In this document: positions 25,124 through 37,385 of the stretch, piece after piece
Layout: each line of letters opens with the position of its first letter
Position numbering within the stretch: position 1 is the first letter of the stretch
From: Ideonella_A sp031398385
GTDB lineage: Bacteria; Pseudomonadota; Gammaproteobacteria; Burkholderiales; Burkholderiaceae_C
Direction of reading: 5' to 3'
Assembly (NCBI GenBank): GCA_031398385.1
Contig: JANNNE010000099.1
Span: 1-64,000, forward strand
DNA: 64,000 nt
Translations under genes and position numbers: made by a program
The notes under the pieces: generated by a model
Database searches by the model: none
What the model saw: the letters and a program-made list of their open reading frames with translations, nothing else
Told to the model about the DNA's origin: nothing

Positions 25124-25741
25124 TCAGCCCGCCGCGGTGCGGTAGAGCCGATGGGAGTCAATATAGCCTGCTACGGCGGCCGGCACCAGATCGGTGATCG
25201 CCTTCCCGTCAGTCAGGCGGTCACGCAAAAGCGTCGATGACAGTTCGACCGGCGGCATCTGCAGCCGCTCGAATCCGTAACGGGCAACTTCCTCGTCTAC
25301 TTCGACCGAGGCACCGGGCCGGAACGCGACCGCAATCCGAACCCAATCCAGCAGCTCGCGCCAGCGGTGCCAGCTGTGCAGCCCCGCGTACTGATCCTGG
25401 CCGATCAGCAGAAACCACTGCTGGCCGGGTTCGCGCTGCTGCAACTCGAGCACGGTGTCGATGGTGTAGCTGGGGCCGGGGCGATCGATCTCGCAGGTTT
25501 CGAGCTTGAAGCGGGCATCACCCGACTGCGGATCGTCGATCGCCAGCGCGATCATCGCGACCCGGTGTTGCGGCTCGGCGAGCTGGCGCGACTTCTGCCA
25601 GGGCTGCCCGGCGGGAATCCAGCGCAACTCGTCAAGGTCCAGATCGGCCAGCGCGCTGCGGGCCAGCGTCAGGTGAGCGATGTGCACCGGATCGAAGCTG
25701 CCGCCGAACAGGCCGATGCGGCGGCTTGTCTGCTGGTTCAC
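25124..25741 (-). CDS. nadD: nicotinate-nucleotide adenylyltransferase NadD
   Basis: 205 residues. Nucleotidyltransferase signature GLFGGSFDPVHIAHL at the N-terminus, SYTIDTVLEL, and SSTLLRDRL near the C-terminus. It makes deamido-NAD from NaMN and ATP. Its start overlaps the hemF stop by 4 bases, and rsfS follows after 22 bases. Confidence 0.95.
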   Translation of the reverse strand: MNQQTSRRIGLFGGSFDPVHIAHLTLARSALADLDLDELRWIPAGQPWQKSRQLAEPQHRVAMIALAIDDPQSGDARFKLETCEIDRPGPSYTIDTVLELQQREPGQQWFLLIGQDQYAGLHSWHRWRELLDWVRIAVAFRPGASVEVDEEVARYGFERLQMPPVELSSTLLRDRLTDGKAITDLVPAAVAGYIDSHRLYRTAAG

Positions 25742-26721
25742 GCCGATGTCCCCCTGAGCGCCGGATCAGGCGGCGCGTCAGCGCCGTCCGAAGGATCGGC
25801 ACGCCCATCACCCAGCCAGTCGCGCGGCGGCAGGAAATCGGCATACAGCCTGGCCTCGGGCGTGCCCGGCTCAGGGTGCCAGTCGTAGCGCCATTTGACG
25901 ATCGGCGGCATCGACATCAGGATGCTTTCGGTGCGTCCGCCAGATTGAAGCCCGAACAGGGTGCCACGGTCGAACACCAGATTGAACTCGACATAGCGGC
26001 CGCGCCGGTAGGCCTGGAAGTCGCGTTGCTCCTCGCCAAAGGCGATGTCGCGGCGGCGCTGCACGATCGGCAGCCAGGCCGGGATCAGCGCCTCGCCGAC
26101 CGCACGCATCATCGCGAAACCACCCTCGAAACCCAGCTCGGAAAAATCATCGAAGAAGATGCCGCCGACACCGCGCGCCTCGTTGCGGTGCTTGAGGAAA
26201 AAATACTCGTCGCACCAGCGCTTGAAGCGCGGGTATTTGTCGTCACCGAACGGCGCCAGCGCGTCGTGTGCAACGCGGTGGAAGTGGCGCGCATCGTCCT
26301 CGAAGCCGTAATACGGCGTCAGGTCCATGCCGCCGCCGAACCACACCACCGGCTCGGCGTTGAGCGGCCGGGCCGCGAACATGCGCACGTTCATGTGCAC
26401 CGTGGGCACATACGGGTTGCGCGGGTGCATCACCAGCGACACCCCCATCGCCTCGAACGCTGCCCCAGCCAGTTCGGGACGGTGCGCGGTGGCCGATGCC
26501 GGCAGCGTGTCGCCTGCCACGTGCGAAAAATTGCAGCCGCCACGCTCCACCAGTTGCCCGCCCTCGATCAACTGCGACAAGCCATCACCCTGCAGCTTGC
26601 CGCCAGGCGGGCGTGTCCAGCCATCACGCAGAAAAGGCTGACCCTCCTGCACTTCGATCGTCTCGACGATCTGCTGCTGCAATCCGAGCAGCCAGGTCCG
26701 TACCGACTGGGTATCGATCAT
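25738..26721 (-). CDS. hemF: oxygen-dependent coproporphyrinogen III oxidase
   Basis: 327 residues. Family motifs include GGCNFSHVAGDTLP, MGVSLVMHPRNPYVPTVHMNVR, WFGGGMDLTPYYGFEDD and VEFNLVFDRGTLFGLQSGGR. It converts coproporphyrinogen III to protoporphyrinogen IX in haem synthesis using O2. The ATG at 26721 was chosen; the upstream frame is a shadow of purD. Confidence 0.96.
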   Translation of the reverse strand: MIDTQSVRTWLLGLQQQIVETIEVQEGQPFLRDGWTRPPGGKLQGDGLSQLIEGGQLVERGGCNFSHVAGDTLPASATAHRPELAGAAFEAMGVSLVMHPRNPYVPTVHMNVRMFAARPLNAEPVVWFGGGMDLTPYYGFEDDARHFHRVAHDALAPFGDDKYPRFKRWCDEYFFLKHRNEARGVGGIFFDDFSELGFEGGFAMMRAVGEALIPAWLPIVQRRRDIAFGEEQRDFQAYRRGRYVEFNLVFDRGTLFGLQSGGRTESILMSMPPIVKWRYDWHPEPGTPEARLYADFLPPRDWLGDGRADPSDGADAPPDPALRGTSA

Positions 26722-26723
26722 GT

Positions 26724-28013
26724 TCAGCGCTTGATCGCGCGGTGGGCGATGTCGCTTCGGTACTGGGCGCCGTCGAAATGGATGTCCTGCACGACTTCGT
26801 AGGCGCGCTGCTGCGCCAGCCGGTACGAGTCGCCAAGCACCGTGACGCACAGCACCCGACCACCGGCGCTCAGCAGCTTGCCATCCTCGAGCCGCGTTCC
26901 GGCATGGAAGACCGCAGCATCCGGCGCTTCCGCCTGAATGCCGGTGATCAGGTCGCCCTTGCGCGGATCGAGCGGATAACCGGCGGCGGCCATCACCACC
27001 CCGACCGCGATGCGCCGATCCCATTCCAGCTCGACCTTGTCCAGCGTGCCGTCGGTGGCGTGCATCAGCAGCTCGAACAGATCGCTCTTCAGCCGCATCA
27101 GGATCGGTTGCGTCTCCGGGTCGCCGAGCCGGCAGTTGAATTCGACCGTTCGCGGCTGGCCGTGCGAATCGATCATGAGGCCGGCATACAGAAAACCGGT
27201 GAAGGGCTCGCCTTCGCGGGCCATCGCCTGGATGGTGGGCATGATGATCTCGTGCATCACCTTGGCATGCACGTTCGGCGTCACCACCGGCGCAGGCGAA
27301 TAGGCGCCCATGCCGCCGGTGTTCGGCCCTTCGTCGGCATCGAGCAGGCGCTTATGATCCTGGCTGGTTGCCAGCGAGGCGACATGTTTGCCGTCACAGG
27401 CCACGATGAAGCTGGCTTCCTCGCCGTGCATGAAGTCTTCGATCACGACCCGCGGCACATCGTTGTGCTGGACGCCGAGCTTGTTGCCGGCCGCATCCGG
27501 CGCCAGCATCCAGTCGATCGCCTGGTGCGCCTCGTCGAGCGTCGTCGCCACCACCACGCCCTTGCCGGCGGCCAGGCCGTCGGCCTTGATCACGATCGGT
27601 GCACCCCGTGTTTCCACATGGGCATGGGCGGCGGCCGGGTCGGTGAAGCTTTCGTAGTCGGCAGTCGGGATGCCATGGCGCTTCATGAACGCCTTCGCAA
27701 AATCCTTCGAGCTTTCGAGCCGCGCAGCGGCCTTTGTCGGTCCGAAGATGCGTAGACCGCGAGCCCGGAATACGTCGACGATCCCGGCCGACAGCGGCAC
27801 TTCCGGTCCGACCACGGTCAATGCCACCTTCTCGGCCGTTGCAAAGTCGGCCAGCTCGGAGAAATCGGTCAGCGCGACGTTATGCAGACGCTCGTCGAGC
27901 GCGGTGCCGCCGTTGCCCGGCGCGACAAATACCGTCTGCACCCGGGCCGACTGCAACAGCTTCCAGGCCAGCGCATGTTCGCGGCCACCGCCGCCAATCA
28001 CCAGGACCTTCAT
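26724..28013 (-). CDS. purD: phosphoribosylamine-glycine ligase (GARS)
   Basis: 429 residues. MKVLVIGGGGREHALAWKL, ATP-grasp KADGLAAGKGVVVA, DADEGPNTGGMGAYSPAP, VEFNCRLGDPETQ. Second step of de novo purine synthesis. Stop is 2 bases from hemF; 28 bases separate it from yebC. Confidence 0.97.
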   Translation of the reverse strand: MKVLVIGGGGREHALAWKLLQSARVQTVFVAPGNGGTALDERLHNVALTDFSELADFATAEKVALTVVGPEVPLSAGIVDVFRARGLRIFGPTKAAARLESSKDFAKAFMKRHGIPTADYESFTDPAAAHAHVETRGAPIVIKADGLAAGKGVVVATTLDEAHQAIDWMLAPDAAGNKLGVQHNDVPRVVIEDFMHGEEASFIVACDGKHVASLATSQDHKRLLDADEGPNTGGMGAYSPAPVVTPNVHAKVMHEIIMPTIQAMAREGEPFTGFLYAGLMIDSHGQPRTVEFNCRLGDPETQPILMRLKSDLFELLMHATDGTLDKVELEWDRRIAVGVVMAAAGYPLDPRKGDLITGIQAEAPDAAVFHAGTRLEDGKLLSAGGRVLCVTVLGDSYRLAQQRAYEVVQDIHFDGAQYRSDIAHRAIKR

Positions 28014-28041
28014 CGCACGCTCCGCGACTTGAAACGCGATT

Positions 28042-28767
28042 TCATGGATCGAGCTCGGCGTTGTGGTGGACTTCCTGCGCGTCGTCCAGGTCTTCGAGCA
28101 CGTCAAGCAATTTCTGCATGCGCTGCGCATCCTCGCCCGCCAGTCCGATGCTGTTTTCCGCACGCATCGTGACCTCGGCCAGTTCCGGCACCAGTTCGGC
28201 ACGCTCGAAGGCCTGCTGCACCGCCTCGAAATCGGTCGGCGCGCAGATCACCTCGACGACGCCGTCGTCGCCGGTCTGCACATCCTCGGCGCCGGCTTCG
28301 AGTGCAACTTCCATCACCTTGTCTTCGCTGGTGCCAGGCGCGAACAGGAATTGCCCGCAGTGCTTGAACTGGAACGCCACCGAACCTTCGGTGCCCAGGT
28401 TGCCACCATATTTGCTGAACGCGTGGCGAACTTCGGCCACGGTGCGGACCCGGTTGTCGGTCATGCAGTCGATGATGACGGCGGCGCCACCGATGCCATA
28501 GCCCTCATATCGAACCTCCTCGTAGCTGACGCCTTCGAGGCTGCCGGTCGCCTTGTCGATATTCTTCTTGACCGTATCGGCCGGCATGTTGGCGGCGCGC
28601 GCCTTCTCGACCGCCAGCCGCAGCCGCGGGTTTTCCTTCGGTTCGCCACCACCCTGTCGGGCGGCCACGATGATTTCGCGGATGATCCGGGTCCAGATCT
28701 TGCCCCGTTTCTCGTCCTGCCGCCCTTTTCGGTGCTGGATATTGGCCCACTTGGAATGTCCGGCCAT
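28042..28767 (-). CDS. YebC/PmpR-family regulator
   Basis: 241 residues, normal size. MAGHSKWANIQHRKGRQD, AARQGGGEPKENPRLRLAVEKARAANMP, EVRYEGYGIGGAAVIIDCMTDN. The family acts as transcriptional regulator or, in recent work, as a translation factor at proline stalls; the role here is open. First gene of the long minus-strand run. Confidence 0.93.
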   Translation of the reverse strand: MAGHSKWANIQHRKGRQDEKRGKIWTRIIREIIVAARQGGGEPKENPRLRLAVEKARAANMPADTVKKNIDKATGSLEGVSYEEVRYEGYGIGGAAVIIDCMTDNRVRTVAEVRHAFSKYGGNLGTEGSVAFQFKHCGQFLFAPGTSEDKVMEVALEAGAEDVQTGDDGVVEVICAPTDFEAVQQAFERAELVPELAEVTMRAENSIGLAGEDAQRMQKLLDVLEDLDDAQEVHHNAELDP

Positions 28768-28872
28768 CGGGTGGCTCCGTCCTTCTGATCTGTTGACAGC
28801 TGGCCGGCCGATCCGCCGGGAGCTTCTGGTTCTTCGATAGACTCCGATTTTACTTGCCGCCCAGGAGCTCCC

Positions 28873-30403
28873 ATGGCTGATCCTCTTCCGATTGCCCGCC
28901 GCGGCGACATCGCATGTGATCTGTTGCCCGAACTGGCGAATCGGCACGGGCTGATCACCGGGGCCACCGGCACCGGCAAGACCATCACGCTGCAGACGCT
29001 GGCGGAGCAGTTCAGCCAGATCGGCGTGCCGGTTTTCATGGCCGACGTAAAGGGCGACCTGACCGGCATCAGCCAGCTTGGCAGCATCTCGCCGAAGATC
29101 GCCGCCGTGCTGGCCGACCGCGGCCTGCCCTCGCCCGAAAGCACCTCGTGCCCGACCACGCTGTGGGGATGTGTTCGGCAAATCCGGCCATCCGGTGCGC
29201 GCCACCATCAGCGACATGGGGCCGCTGCTGCTGGCTCGGATGCTGGCCCTGAATGAAACCCAGCAGGGCGTGATGAGCCTGGTCTTCAAGGTGGCGGACG
29301 ACAACGGTTTGCTGCTGCTCGACCTGAAGGATCTGCGCGCGATGCTGCAGCACGTGGCCGACAACTCGGCGCAGTTCACCAGCAGCTATGGCAATGTCAG
29401 TTCGGCCAGTGTCGGCGCGATCCAGCGCGGCCTGCTGCAGATCGAGGAACAGGGCGGCGACCAGTTCTTCGGCGAGCCGATGCTGAACATCGATGATTTC
29501 ATGCAAACCGAATCGGGCAAGGGCGTCATCAATATCCTCGCTGCCGACCAGCTGATGAACAGCCCGCGGCTGTACGCCACCTTCCTGCTGTGGATGCTGA
29601 GCGAGCTGTTCGAGCAGCTGCCCGAAGTCGGCGACATGGAAAAACCCAAGCTGGTGTTCTTCTTCGACGAGGCCCACCTGTTGTTCAAGGAGGCGCCGGC
29701 GGCGCTGGTCGAGCGCATCGAACTGGTGGTGCGGCTGGTTCGCAGCAAGGGCGTCGGTGTGTATTTCGTGACGCAGAACCCGCTCGACATTCCCGATACG
29801 GTGCTCGGCCAGCTCGGCAACCGGGTGCAGCACGCCTTGCGTGCCTTCACGCCGCGCGATCAGAAAGCAGTCAAGGCGGCCGCCAGCACGATGCGCGCCA
29901 ATCCCGGCCTCGATATCGAGACCGCGATCACCGAACTGGCGGTCGGCGAGGCACTGATCAGTTTTCTCGACAAGAAAGGCCGGCCCAGCATCACAGAGCG
30001 GGTGTTCGTGATGCCGCCGGGCAGCCAGATCGGTCCGATCTCGGACGAGCAGCGGCAGCGCCTGCTGGCCCGTTCGCTGGTTGCCGGCGTCTATGAAAAG
30101 ACCGTCGATCGGGAATCGGCGTATGAAAAGCTGCAGAGCCGTGCCAGCACCGCGCCCCCGGCGACCGGTGGAATGGCCGGGGTGCCCGCTGGCGCCGGCG
30201 GCGCAACCGCACCCGCCGAAGCCGGCATGCTCGGTGGCCTGAAGGATGTCTTCCTTGGCTCGACCGGCCCGCGCGGCGGTAAACGCGAGGGGCTGGCCGA
30301 AACCATGGCCAAGTCCGTGATGCGAACCATGGGCAGCACGGTCGGACGCGAAATCATCCGCGGCATCTTCGGCACCATGCTCGGCGGCAGCAAACGCCGC
30401 TGA
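28873..30403 (+). pseudogene. YjgR/DUF853 HerA-like ATPase, single frameshift
   Basis: The gene starts normally (AGGAG site; NRHGLITGATGTGKTITLQ is Walker A; VFMADVKGDLTGISQ), but the frame breaks at the GGGG run 29165-29168. Removing one G restores ...LWDVFGKSGHPVRATISDMG and the rest of the protein: KLVFFFDEAHLLF (Walker B), GNRVQHALRAFTPRDQKAVKAAA and the C-terminal GGLKDVFLGSTGPRGGKR. The joined product is about 509 residues, like E. coli YjgR. Everything after the shift is well conserved, so this is either a recent mutation or a sequencing error. Confidence 0.85.
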
Positions 30404-30424
30404 ATCGCCACCAGCAACTTTGCC

Positions 30425-32263
30425 TCAGCGCACCAAACCGAGCCGAACCGGCGGCAGTGCGGTGGTCCGGGCCACCGATTCGGCGCGGTCGATCACGCCG
30501 TGGGCCAGAAAACTGCTCGGCGAATCGGGCTCGAGCGCAGCCACGGCCAGCAAAGCCATCGGCTGCGTCAGCGGCACAAAAAAACTGCCGACGTCGGCGT
30601 CGATCAGCGTCTGCTGCAATTCCACCGGCACCGGCTGCGCATATCCGGTGTCGGCGTTTTCGTGACTGGCGGGTGTGTCGCGCCAGGCCGCCGTGAGAAC
30701 CCGGTAGGTCTCGCCACGCAGGCTGAGGCGCTCGGGTATCTGGATCACATTGACGCCGAGCATGCGCAGGCGCACCACCGCCTCGGTCTGGTCGGGCGCC
30801 AGCCAGTAGCCGCAAGGCCTCGATCGACTGCGCAGTGGTCGCAACAACAGCGCCGACTGCCAGTTGACGCTGATCAGCTTGTCCATGCCGGTATTCGGAT
30901 CGATGGCGGTCAGGTCGTATTCACTCGGCGTCGTCGCCGATTCGATCACCACCGTGCCCTTGCAGGCCTTGGCGCTGACATCGCTGTCGACGAAGTTGCG
31001 CAGCTTGCGCAGGTCGCCCGCCCGCACCGTCGCACTTTGCAAGACGCTGGTGGCGGCGACGATTTGGGCATGAACGCGGCGCTGCAGATCGCGTCGCCCC
31101 AGATCCGAACCACGGGTTTCGATCAGCAGGCTGATGGCATGTCGCAAGCCATTCACATTGCGGCTGGTATCGGGCCGCACGCTGCCCATCGCTACCACGG
31201 TGCTGCTGCCCCTGTCTGCAAGATGGTGGTACCAGTCGACATTCAGGCGCGCCGCCGCCAGCGATTTCAGCAAGGGTTCGCGAAACCACTCTTCGGACGC
31301 ACGACTGACAAACTCCGCCATGTTCGGCGTCATGGCGTATTGCAGCAGCACGTCGCTGCGCCGCACCACGCCGAGCTTGCGCTGCCATTCGCCGACCGCC
31401 GGAAATTCATGGCAGTCGACGACGACCATCGGCCGGTAGTCTTGGATCAGCCGCGCCAGCGCGCGCGCCTCGGGCGTACGCAGCAACAGGTGGTCACGAT
31501 TCTGATCGATGCCGTTGACAGTCAGGCGCTGGGCGCGGATCGCGCCATCCGGGTTGGCACGCGGCACGATCAGCACGTTCAGCTGCCGCAACATCGGCTG
31601 CAGCGGGCCGTTGGCGAGTTGCCGGGCGAGCACCAGCATGGCTTCCGGCGCTGCAGGCTCGTCGCCGTGTTGACCCGCGATGAACATCACGGTCGGCCGG
31701 TCGGAATCGAGCAGCCCCTGCGGGCTGACATCGCGGGCAGTCGTCAGCAGCAAGGCCTCGATCGGCACGCCGCGTTGCGAATTGCCGGCCTGCAGCAGGC
31801 GAACCGTTGCGCGCCCGCTTGCCTCGTCGCCCTGGCGCTCGAGTTGCAACAAGGCGGAATGCAGTTCGCTATCGGTCGTGAATCGTGTGCGTCCCGCCTC
31901 GAGGCCTGGCGTTTGGTATTGGACCGAAGGCGGCGGAAAGCGCGCAGCGACACTCGGCGCGATCGGACCGACTTCGGGCGCCAGTACAACCGGCGGCTCC
32001 ACGCGGACAGGCGCAGGCAGTTCAATCGGGATCGGAATCGGAATCGGGGTCGGCGTCGGCCCGATTACCGGACCGGTCGGCAAGGGCGCCTGGCGCGGCA
32101 GCGGGCTGTTGCAGGCCGCCAGCACCAGCAAGGTGGCCGCAGCCGCCATCCAGACGGTGACCCGGCTGGTCAGGCCAGGTAGCGGCGAGGCGTCGGTTGA
32201 GGCTCGCGACCATCTTTGTACAACGGGGAACGGCACCATAACGGTGCATTGGGGTTGGGTCAT
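30425..32263 (-). CDS. M14-family zinc carboxypeptidase, putative lipoprotein
   Basis: 612 residues. A lipobox (LLVLAAC) at about residue 50 is followed by a Pro-rich linker with IPIPIPI repeats. The peptidase domain has the zinc motif GQHGDEP, NPDG (VPRANPDGAIRAQ), the substrate-arginine region GIDQNRDHL, and a later His in VVDCHEFP. The C-terminal ~150 residues (from SEYDLTAIDP) are family specific. The start is uncertain: the signal segment is long if the first ATG is used, and there is no clear ribosome binding site. Likely outer-membrane anchored, substrate unknown. Confidence 0.82.
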   Translation of the reverse strand: MTQPQCTVMVPFPVVQRWSRASTDASPLPGLTSRVTVWMAAAATLLVLAACNSPLPRQAPLPTGPVIGPTPTPIPIPIPIELPAPVRVEPPVVLAPEVGPIAPSVAARFPPPSVQYQTPGLEAGRTRFTTDSELHSALLQLERQGDEASGRATVRLLQAGNSQRGVPIEALLLTTARDVSPQGLLDSDRPTVMFIAGQHGDEPAAPEAMLVLARQLANGPLQPMLRQLNVLIVPRANPDGAIRAQRLTVNGIDQNRDHLLLRTPEARALARLIQDYRPMVVVDCHEFPAVGEWQRKLGVVRRSDVLLQYAMTPNMAEFVSRASEEWFREPLLKSLAAARLNVDWYHHLADRGSSTVVAMGSVRPDTSRNVNGLRHAISLLIETRGSDLGRRDLQRRVHAQIVAATSVLQSATVRAGDLRKLRNFVDSDVSAKACKGTVVIESATTPSEYDLTAIDPNTGMDKLISVNWQSALLLRPLRSRSRPCGYWLAPDQTEAVVRLRMLGVNVIQIPERLSLRGETYRVLTAAWRDTPASHENADTGYAQPVPVELQQTLIDADVGSFFVPLTQPMALLAVAALEPDSPSSFLAHGVIDRAESVARTTALPPVRLGLVR

Positions 32264-32420
32264 CGATCAAACCATCGCTCGGCAAGCATGCGCGCCGCTC
32301 ACTATAGCGGGCGAGCCTGCGGCATGGTGGTGACGCAATCCCTGAGATGAGACGCGCGCGGTTAACGGCGCGCTCGCGCTGCCCAGATCGTTCCAGTCAG
32401 TTCAGCAGCGCGCCGCGGGC

Positions 32421-32828
32421 TCAATCGTCGCGATCGTTCCAGCCCCGATCACGTCGACCGCCGTTCCGGTGCTGCGGGCCTTCCCAGCGATGATCTCGAT
32501 CCCAACCCCGGTTCCTGTGATGGCCGTGCCGATGGTCCACATACCCGTGTTGGCCGATATAGCGAGGCGCCGGCCGGTACACCACGACCGGCGACGGGCT
32601 GTAATAGACCGGTGCGGGCCGATAAACCGGCACAGGTCGATAGATGACGGCCGGTGCAGGGTCGTAGTACGGCACGGCATGGCCGGGATGGTAGATGGGC
32701 GCGTTGGAAATCACCGTGCCGATCGGCGGCAGGTTGATGCCGATCGACCAGTTGACTCCTCCGGCATGGGCCCAGCTCGTCGCCAGACCCAGCGCAGCGA
32801 TGGTGATCAGTTTGCGTGCGATGCTCAT
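32421..32828 (-). CDS. secreted Pro/Tyr- and Arg/His-rich protein
   Basis: 135 residues with a signal peptide (MSIARKLITIAALGLATSWAHA). The middle repeats PxPVYRPAPVYY-type blocks, and the tail is rich in His, Arg, Asp and Gly (HRHGHHRNRGWDRDHRW). The ATG is preceded by AGGAGA. It resembles small YXWGXW/PXYRP secreted proteins of unknown function found in gammaproteobacteria. I do not assign a function. Confidence 0.7.
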   Translation of the reverse strand: MSIARKLITIAALGLATSWAHAGGVNWSIGINLPPIGTVISNAPIYHPGHAVPYYDPAPAVIYRPVPVYRPAPVYYSPSPVVVYRPAPRYIGQHGYVDHRHGHHRNRGWDRDHRWEGPQHRNGGRRDRGWNDRDD

Positions 32829-33016
32829 TGCGTCTCTCCTGCATGCCCGAAACCGTCCGGGCCGTTACTCCAACGCGCCACGCGGCGGTGATGTTGACTG
32901 CAAAGCCCGACGCAGTCGTAAACAGGTGTGACGGCGGGCCTCGTCCGAGGCCTCGGCGCGCCGGCCGATAAAATTGCAGCCTCCCTGTCCGCGACGGCCT
33001 CAACGCCCGCCCCTTC

Positions 33017-34822
<1,806 letters not shown>

Positions 34823-34846
34823 GGACGGCCCGGACTGCCGGGATTT

Positions 34847-34869
34847 TGTGGGAGCGCCTTCAGGCGCGA
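34847..34869 (+). repeat. REP hairpin copy E
   Basis: TGTGGGAG head, stem GCGCC/GGCGC, TTCA loop, identical over 23 bases to the copy at 49017. It follows glnS by 24 bases. Confidence 0.75.
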
Positions 34870-34915
34870 TGCCCGCTACCGGATGCGATCGACTGTCTGT
34901 CGTGGTGGCCCGCCG

Positions 34916-37219
34916 TCAGGGTCGCGACTCCGAGCGCCACCGATCGATGCTCGACATCGGCAACATCGGCAGCACCGATCCGCCGTCCCGATCCGGGTTT
35001 CGGGCTTGGTCATCCCACTGGTTGGGGTCAGGCTCGGACACCTTCTCCGGCGGGTTGAGCGGTTCGGGCTCCGGACGCACCACCGCCGGGAAGCTGTTGC
35101 TCAGGTCGATCAATTTGTCGCGCTGGCCCTGTCGCATGAAATCGCCGACGATGCGCAGCGCGTTGTGGCCACCTTGCCCCCAGTAGTTGCTGCGTATCGT
35201 GACCCGCTGGTCGTTGAAACCGACCCAGGCGCCGGCCACCAGACCGGGGTTCATCGCGATGAACCAGCCGTCGGTGTTGTTCTGCGTGGTGCCGGTCTTG
35301 CCGGCCAGGTCGCCGCGCACACCGAACTCCCGCTTCAGCGCGGCGCCGGTGCCGTACGACACCACGCCGCGCATCACGTCGACCAGCTTTTCGGCCACAT
35401 CCCGATCGATGCTGTATTCCGGCGGCTTTTCGTCATCGAAGCGTGCCAGCACCTGACCTTCGCGGTCGGTGATGTGGGTCAGCATGCGCGGCGCGCGGTA
35501 TTGACCCAGCGATGCCAGCGTCGCGTAGGCGGTGGTCATCTCCAGCAGGCTGACCGGACTGGTGCCAAGCGCCAGCGACGGAACCGGATCGAGCGGCGCG
35601 GCCCGCACCCCCGCCGCCCGGGCGAAGCTCACCACCTGACGGGCACCGACTTCCTGCATGACCTGCACCGTGATGGTGTTCTTGGACTGCTCGAGGCCCT
35701 GGCGCAGGCTCATCGGCGCGCCGCTCGGCCCGCCCATGTCGGTCGGCTTCCAGACCTTGCCATCGCCGAGCCGGATCTCGACCACATCGTCGAGATACTC
35801 GCGCGCCGTCGAGATGCCCTTGGCGATGGCGGCGCCATAAACGAAGGGCTTGAAGGTGGAGCCCGGCTGCCGACGCGCCTGCGACACATGGTCGAATTGA
35901 TCGGCACCGAAATCGGGGCTGCCAACCCAGGCCCGAACTGAACCGCTCGACGGATCCAGCGCCACGAATCCGGACGACAAGCGGGTCTTTTCGGCGCGAA
36001 GGCGCTGCACCAGGGCGGTGTCCGCATTCAACTTGGCGATCGCCTGCTGTTCGTTCAGGCCGGCCTTGCGGGCGGCCGCGAACTCGGCACTGTCGCGCAG
36101 CACCTGTTCGGCGAACTCCGGATTCTTGCGCCAGAAATACGCAAATGCGTCCTTGGCCTCGGGCTGCTTCAGGCTCGCCGAAATCAGCCGGGGCTGACTC
36201 CATTCGCGTCCGGCCAGCCGCTGCAGGCCGGCCACCTGTTCACCCACGGCCAGTTGCGCCAGTCGCTGCAGGCGGCTGTCAAGGGTGGTATGGATCACCA
36301 GGCCATCGCGGTCAAGGTCGAGGTCCTGGATATCGGCCCAGTCGACGATCTGATCGCGGATCTGCTCGACGAAGTGCCGCGCCTGGCCGATTTCCGAATC
36401 CTCCGGACGCTTGAAATCGAGGCCGAGCGGCCGCGCCTTAAGTTGCGCGAGCTGGTCATCATCGATCACGCCGCGCTTGTTCATCTGCATCAGCACCACG
36501 TTGCGCCGTTCCAGCGCCCGTTCGGGATGGCGAACCGGGTTGTAGCGAAAACTGCCCTTCAGCATGCCGACCAGCGTGGCAGCCTGGGCCGCGTCGAGCT
36601 CGGCGGCCGATATGCCGAAATAGGTCTGCGCCGCCATCTCGAAGCCACGCACGTTGAAAAGGAACGGGGCCGTGTTGAGGTAGGCCTCCAGGATTTCCCG
36701 CTTGTTGCTGTGCCGTTCCAGGCGGATCGCGGTGATGGCTTCGCGCAGCTTGCGATTGAGGTTGCGACGGCTGCCGATCTGCTGCGGAAAGAGATTGCGC
36801 GCGAGCTGCTGGGTCAATGTCGAGCCACCTTGCAGATCGCCTTGCAGGGTCTGCCAGGCCGAGCCGACAATGCGCCGCAGATCGAGCCCGTGGTGATCGT
36901 AGAAGCGGTGATCCTCGGTGGCAATCAAGGCCTCGACCGCCACCGGCGCGATCTCGTTCAGCGTCACCGATGCCTGGTAATGGGTCGAGAAACGACCGAT
37001 CACTTCACCATCGGCCGACACGATGACGCTCGGCCGCGCGGTGCTGGCGGCACGCAGCGCCTGTACGCCCGGCGTGGTGAAGATCAGGACCGAGATGTAG
37101 GTGATCAGTCCGACCACCACCAAGGTGGCGGCCGCGAGCAGCAACACCAGCCCGCGGCGGCTTTTGCGGTAGACCGGCCACATCGGACGGTCGTCGGGCT
37201 CGGCGCCGGGAATGCTCAT
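34916..37219 (-). CDS. class A penicillin-binding protein (PBP1-type)
   Basis: 767 residues: cytoplasmic head, one membrane helix (about 26-48), glycosyltransferase domain (ALIATEDHRFYDHHG, GGSTLTQQLARNL, REILEAYLN), then transpeptidase with SxxK in GSTFKP, SKN and KTGTTQ. It polymerises and cross-links peptidoglycan. The N-terminal region lacks a convincing UB2H domain, so I do not call it PBP1B. The C-terminus is Pro-rich. It converges on glnS. Confidence 0.93.
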   Translation of the reverse strand: MSIPGAEPDDRPMWPVYRKSRRGLVLLLAAATLVVVGLITYISVLIFTTPGVQALRAASTARPSVIVSADGEVIGRFSTHYQASVTLNEIAPVAVEALIATEDHRFYDHHGLDLRRIVGSAWQTLQGDLQGGSTLTQQLARNLFPQQIGSRRNLNRKLREAITAIRLERHSNKREILEAYLNTAPFLFNVRGFEMAAQTYFGISAAELDAAQAATLVGMLKGSFRYNPVRHPERALERRNVVLMQMNKRGVIDDDQLAQLKARPLGLDFKRPEDSEIGQARHFVEQIRDQIVDWADIQDLDLDRDGLVIHTTLDSRLQRLAQLAVGEQVAGLQRLAGREWSQPRLISASLKQPEAKDAFAYFWRKNPEFAEQVLRDSAEFAAARKAGLNEQQAIAKLNADTALVQRLRAEKTRLSSGFVALDPSSGSVRAWVGSPDFGADQFDHVSQARRQPGSTFKPFVYGAAIAKGISTAREYLDDVVEIRLGDGKVWKPTDMGGPSGAPMSLRQGLEQSKNTITVQVMQEVGARQVVSFARAAGVRAAPLDPVPSLALGTSPVSLLEMTTAYATLASLGQYRAPRMLTHITDREGQVLARFDDEKPPEYSIDRDVAEKLVDVMRGVVSYGTGAALKREFGVRGDLAGKTGTTQNNTDGWFIAMNPGLVAGAWVGFNDQRVTIRSNYWGQGGHNALRIVGDFMRQGQRDKLIDLSNSFPAVVRPEPEPLNPPEKVSEPDPNQWDDQARNPDRDGGSVLPMLPMSSIDRWRSESRP

Positions 37220-37385
37220 GCCGGCTTCCCCGTCGATCGGGTGCCGACACGGCGCGGCATGGAGGGTTTGCAGCTGGACACGGACCGACCTTGCAAGTGG
37301 TTGACCGCTAGCAGGGTAACCGCTTCGGGACGAACCGGGTTACAGACTGCATCACCGCCTGTTGTAGGCCGGCGCCGCATCCCAG

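Noticed and set aside
32027..32065. Short GGAATC-type repeat in the M14 lipoprotein linker
   Set aside because: In-frame low-complexity coding repeat (Ile-Pro), not an independent element.
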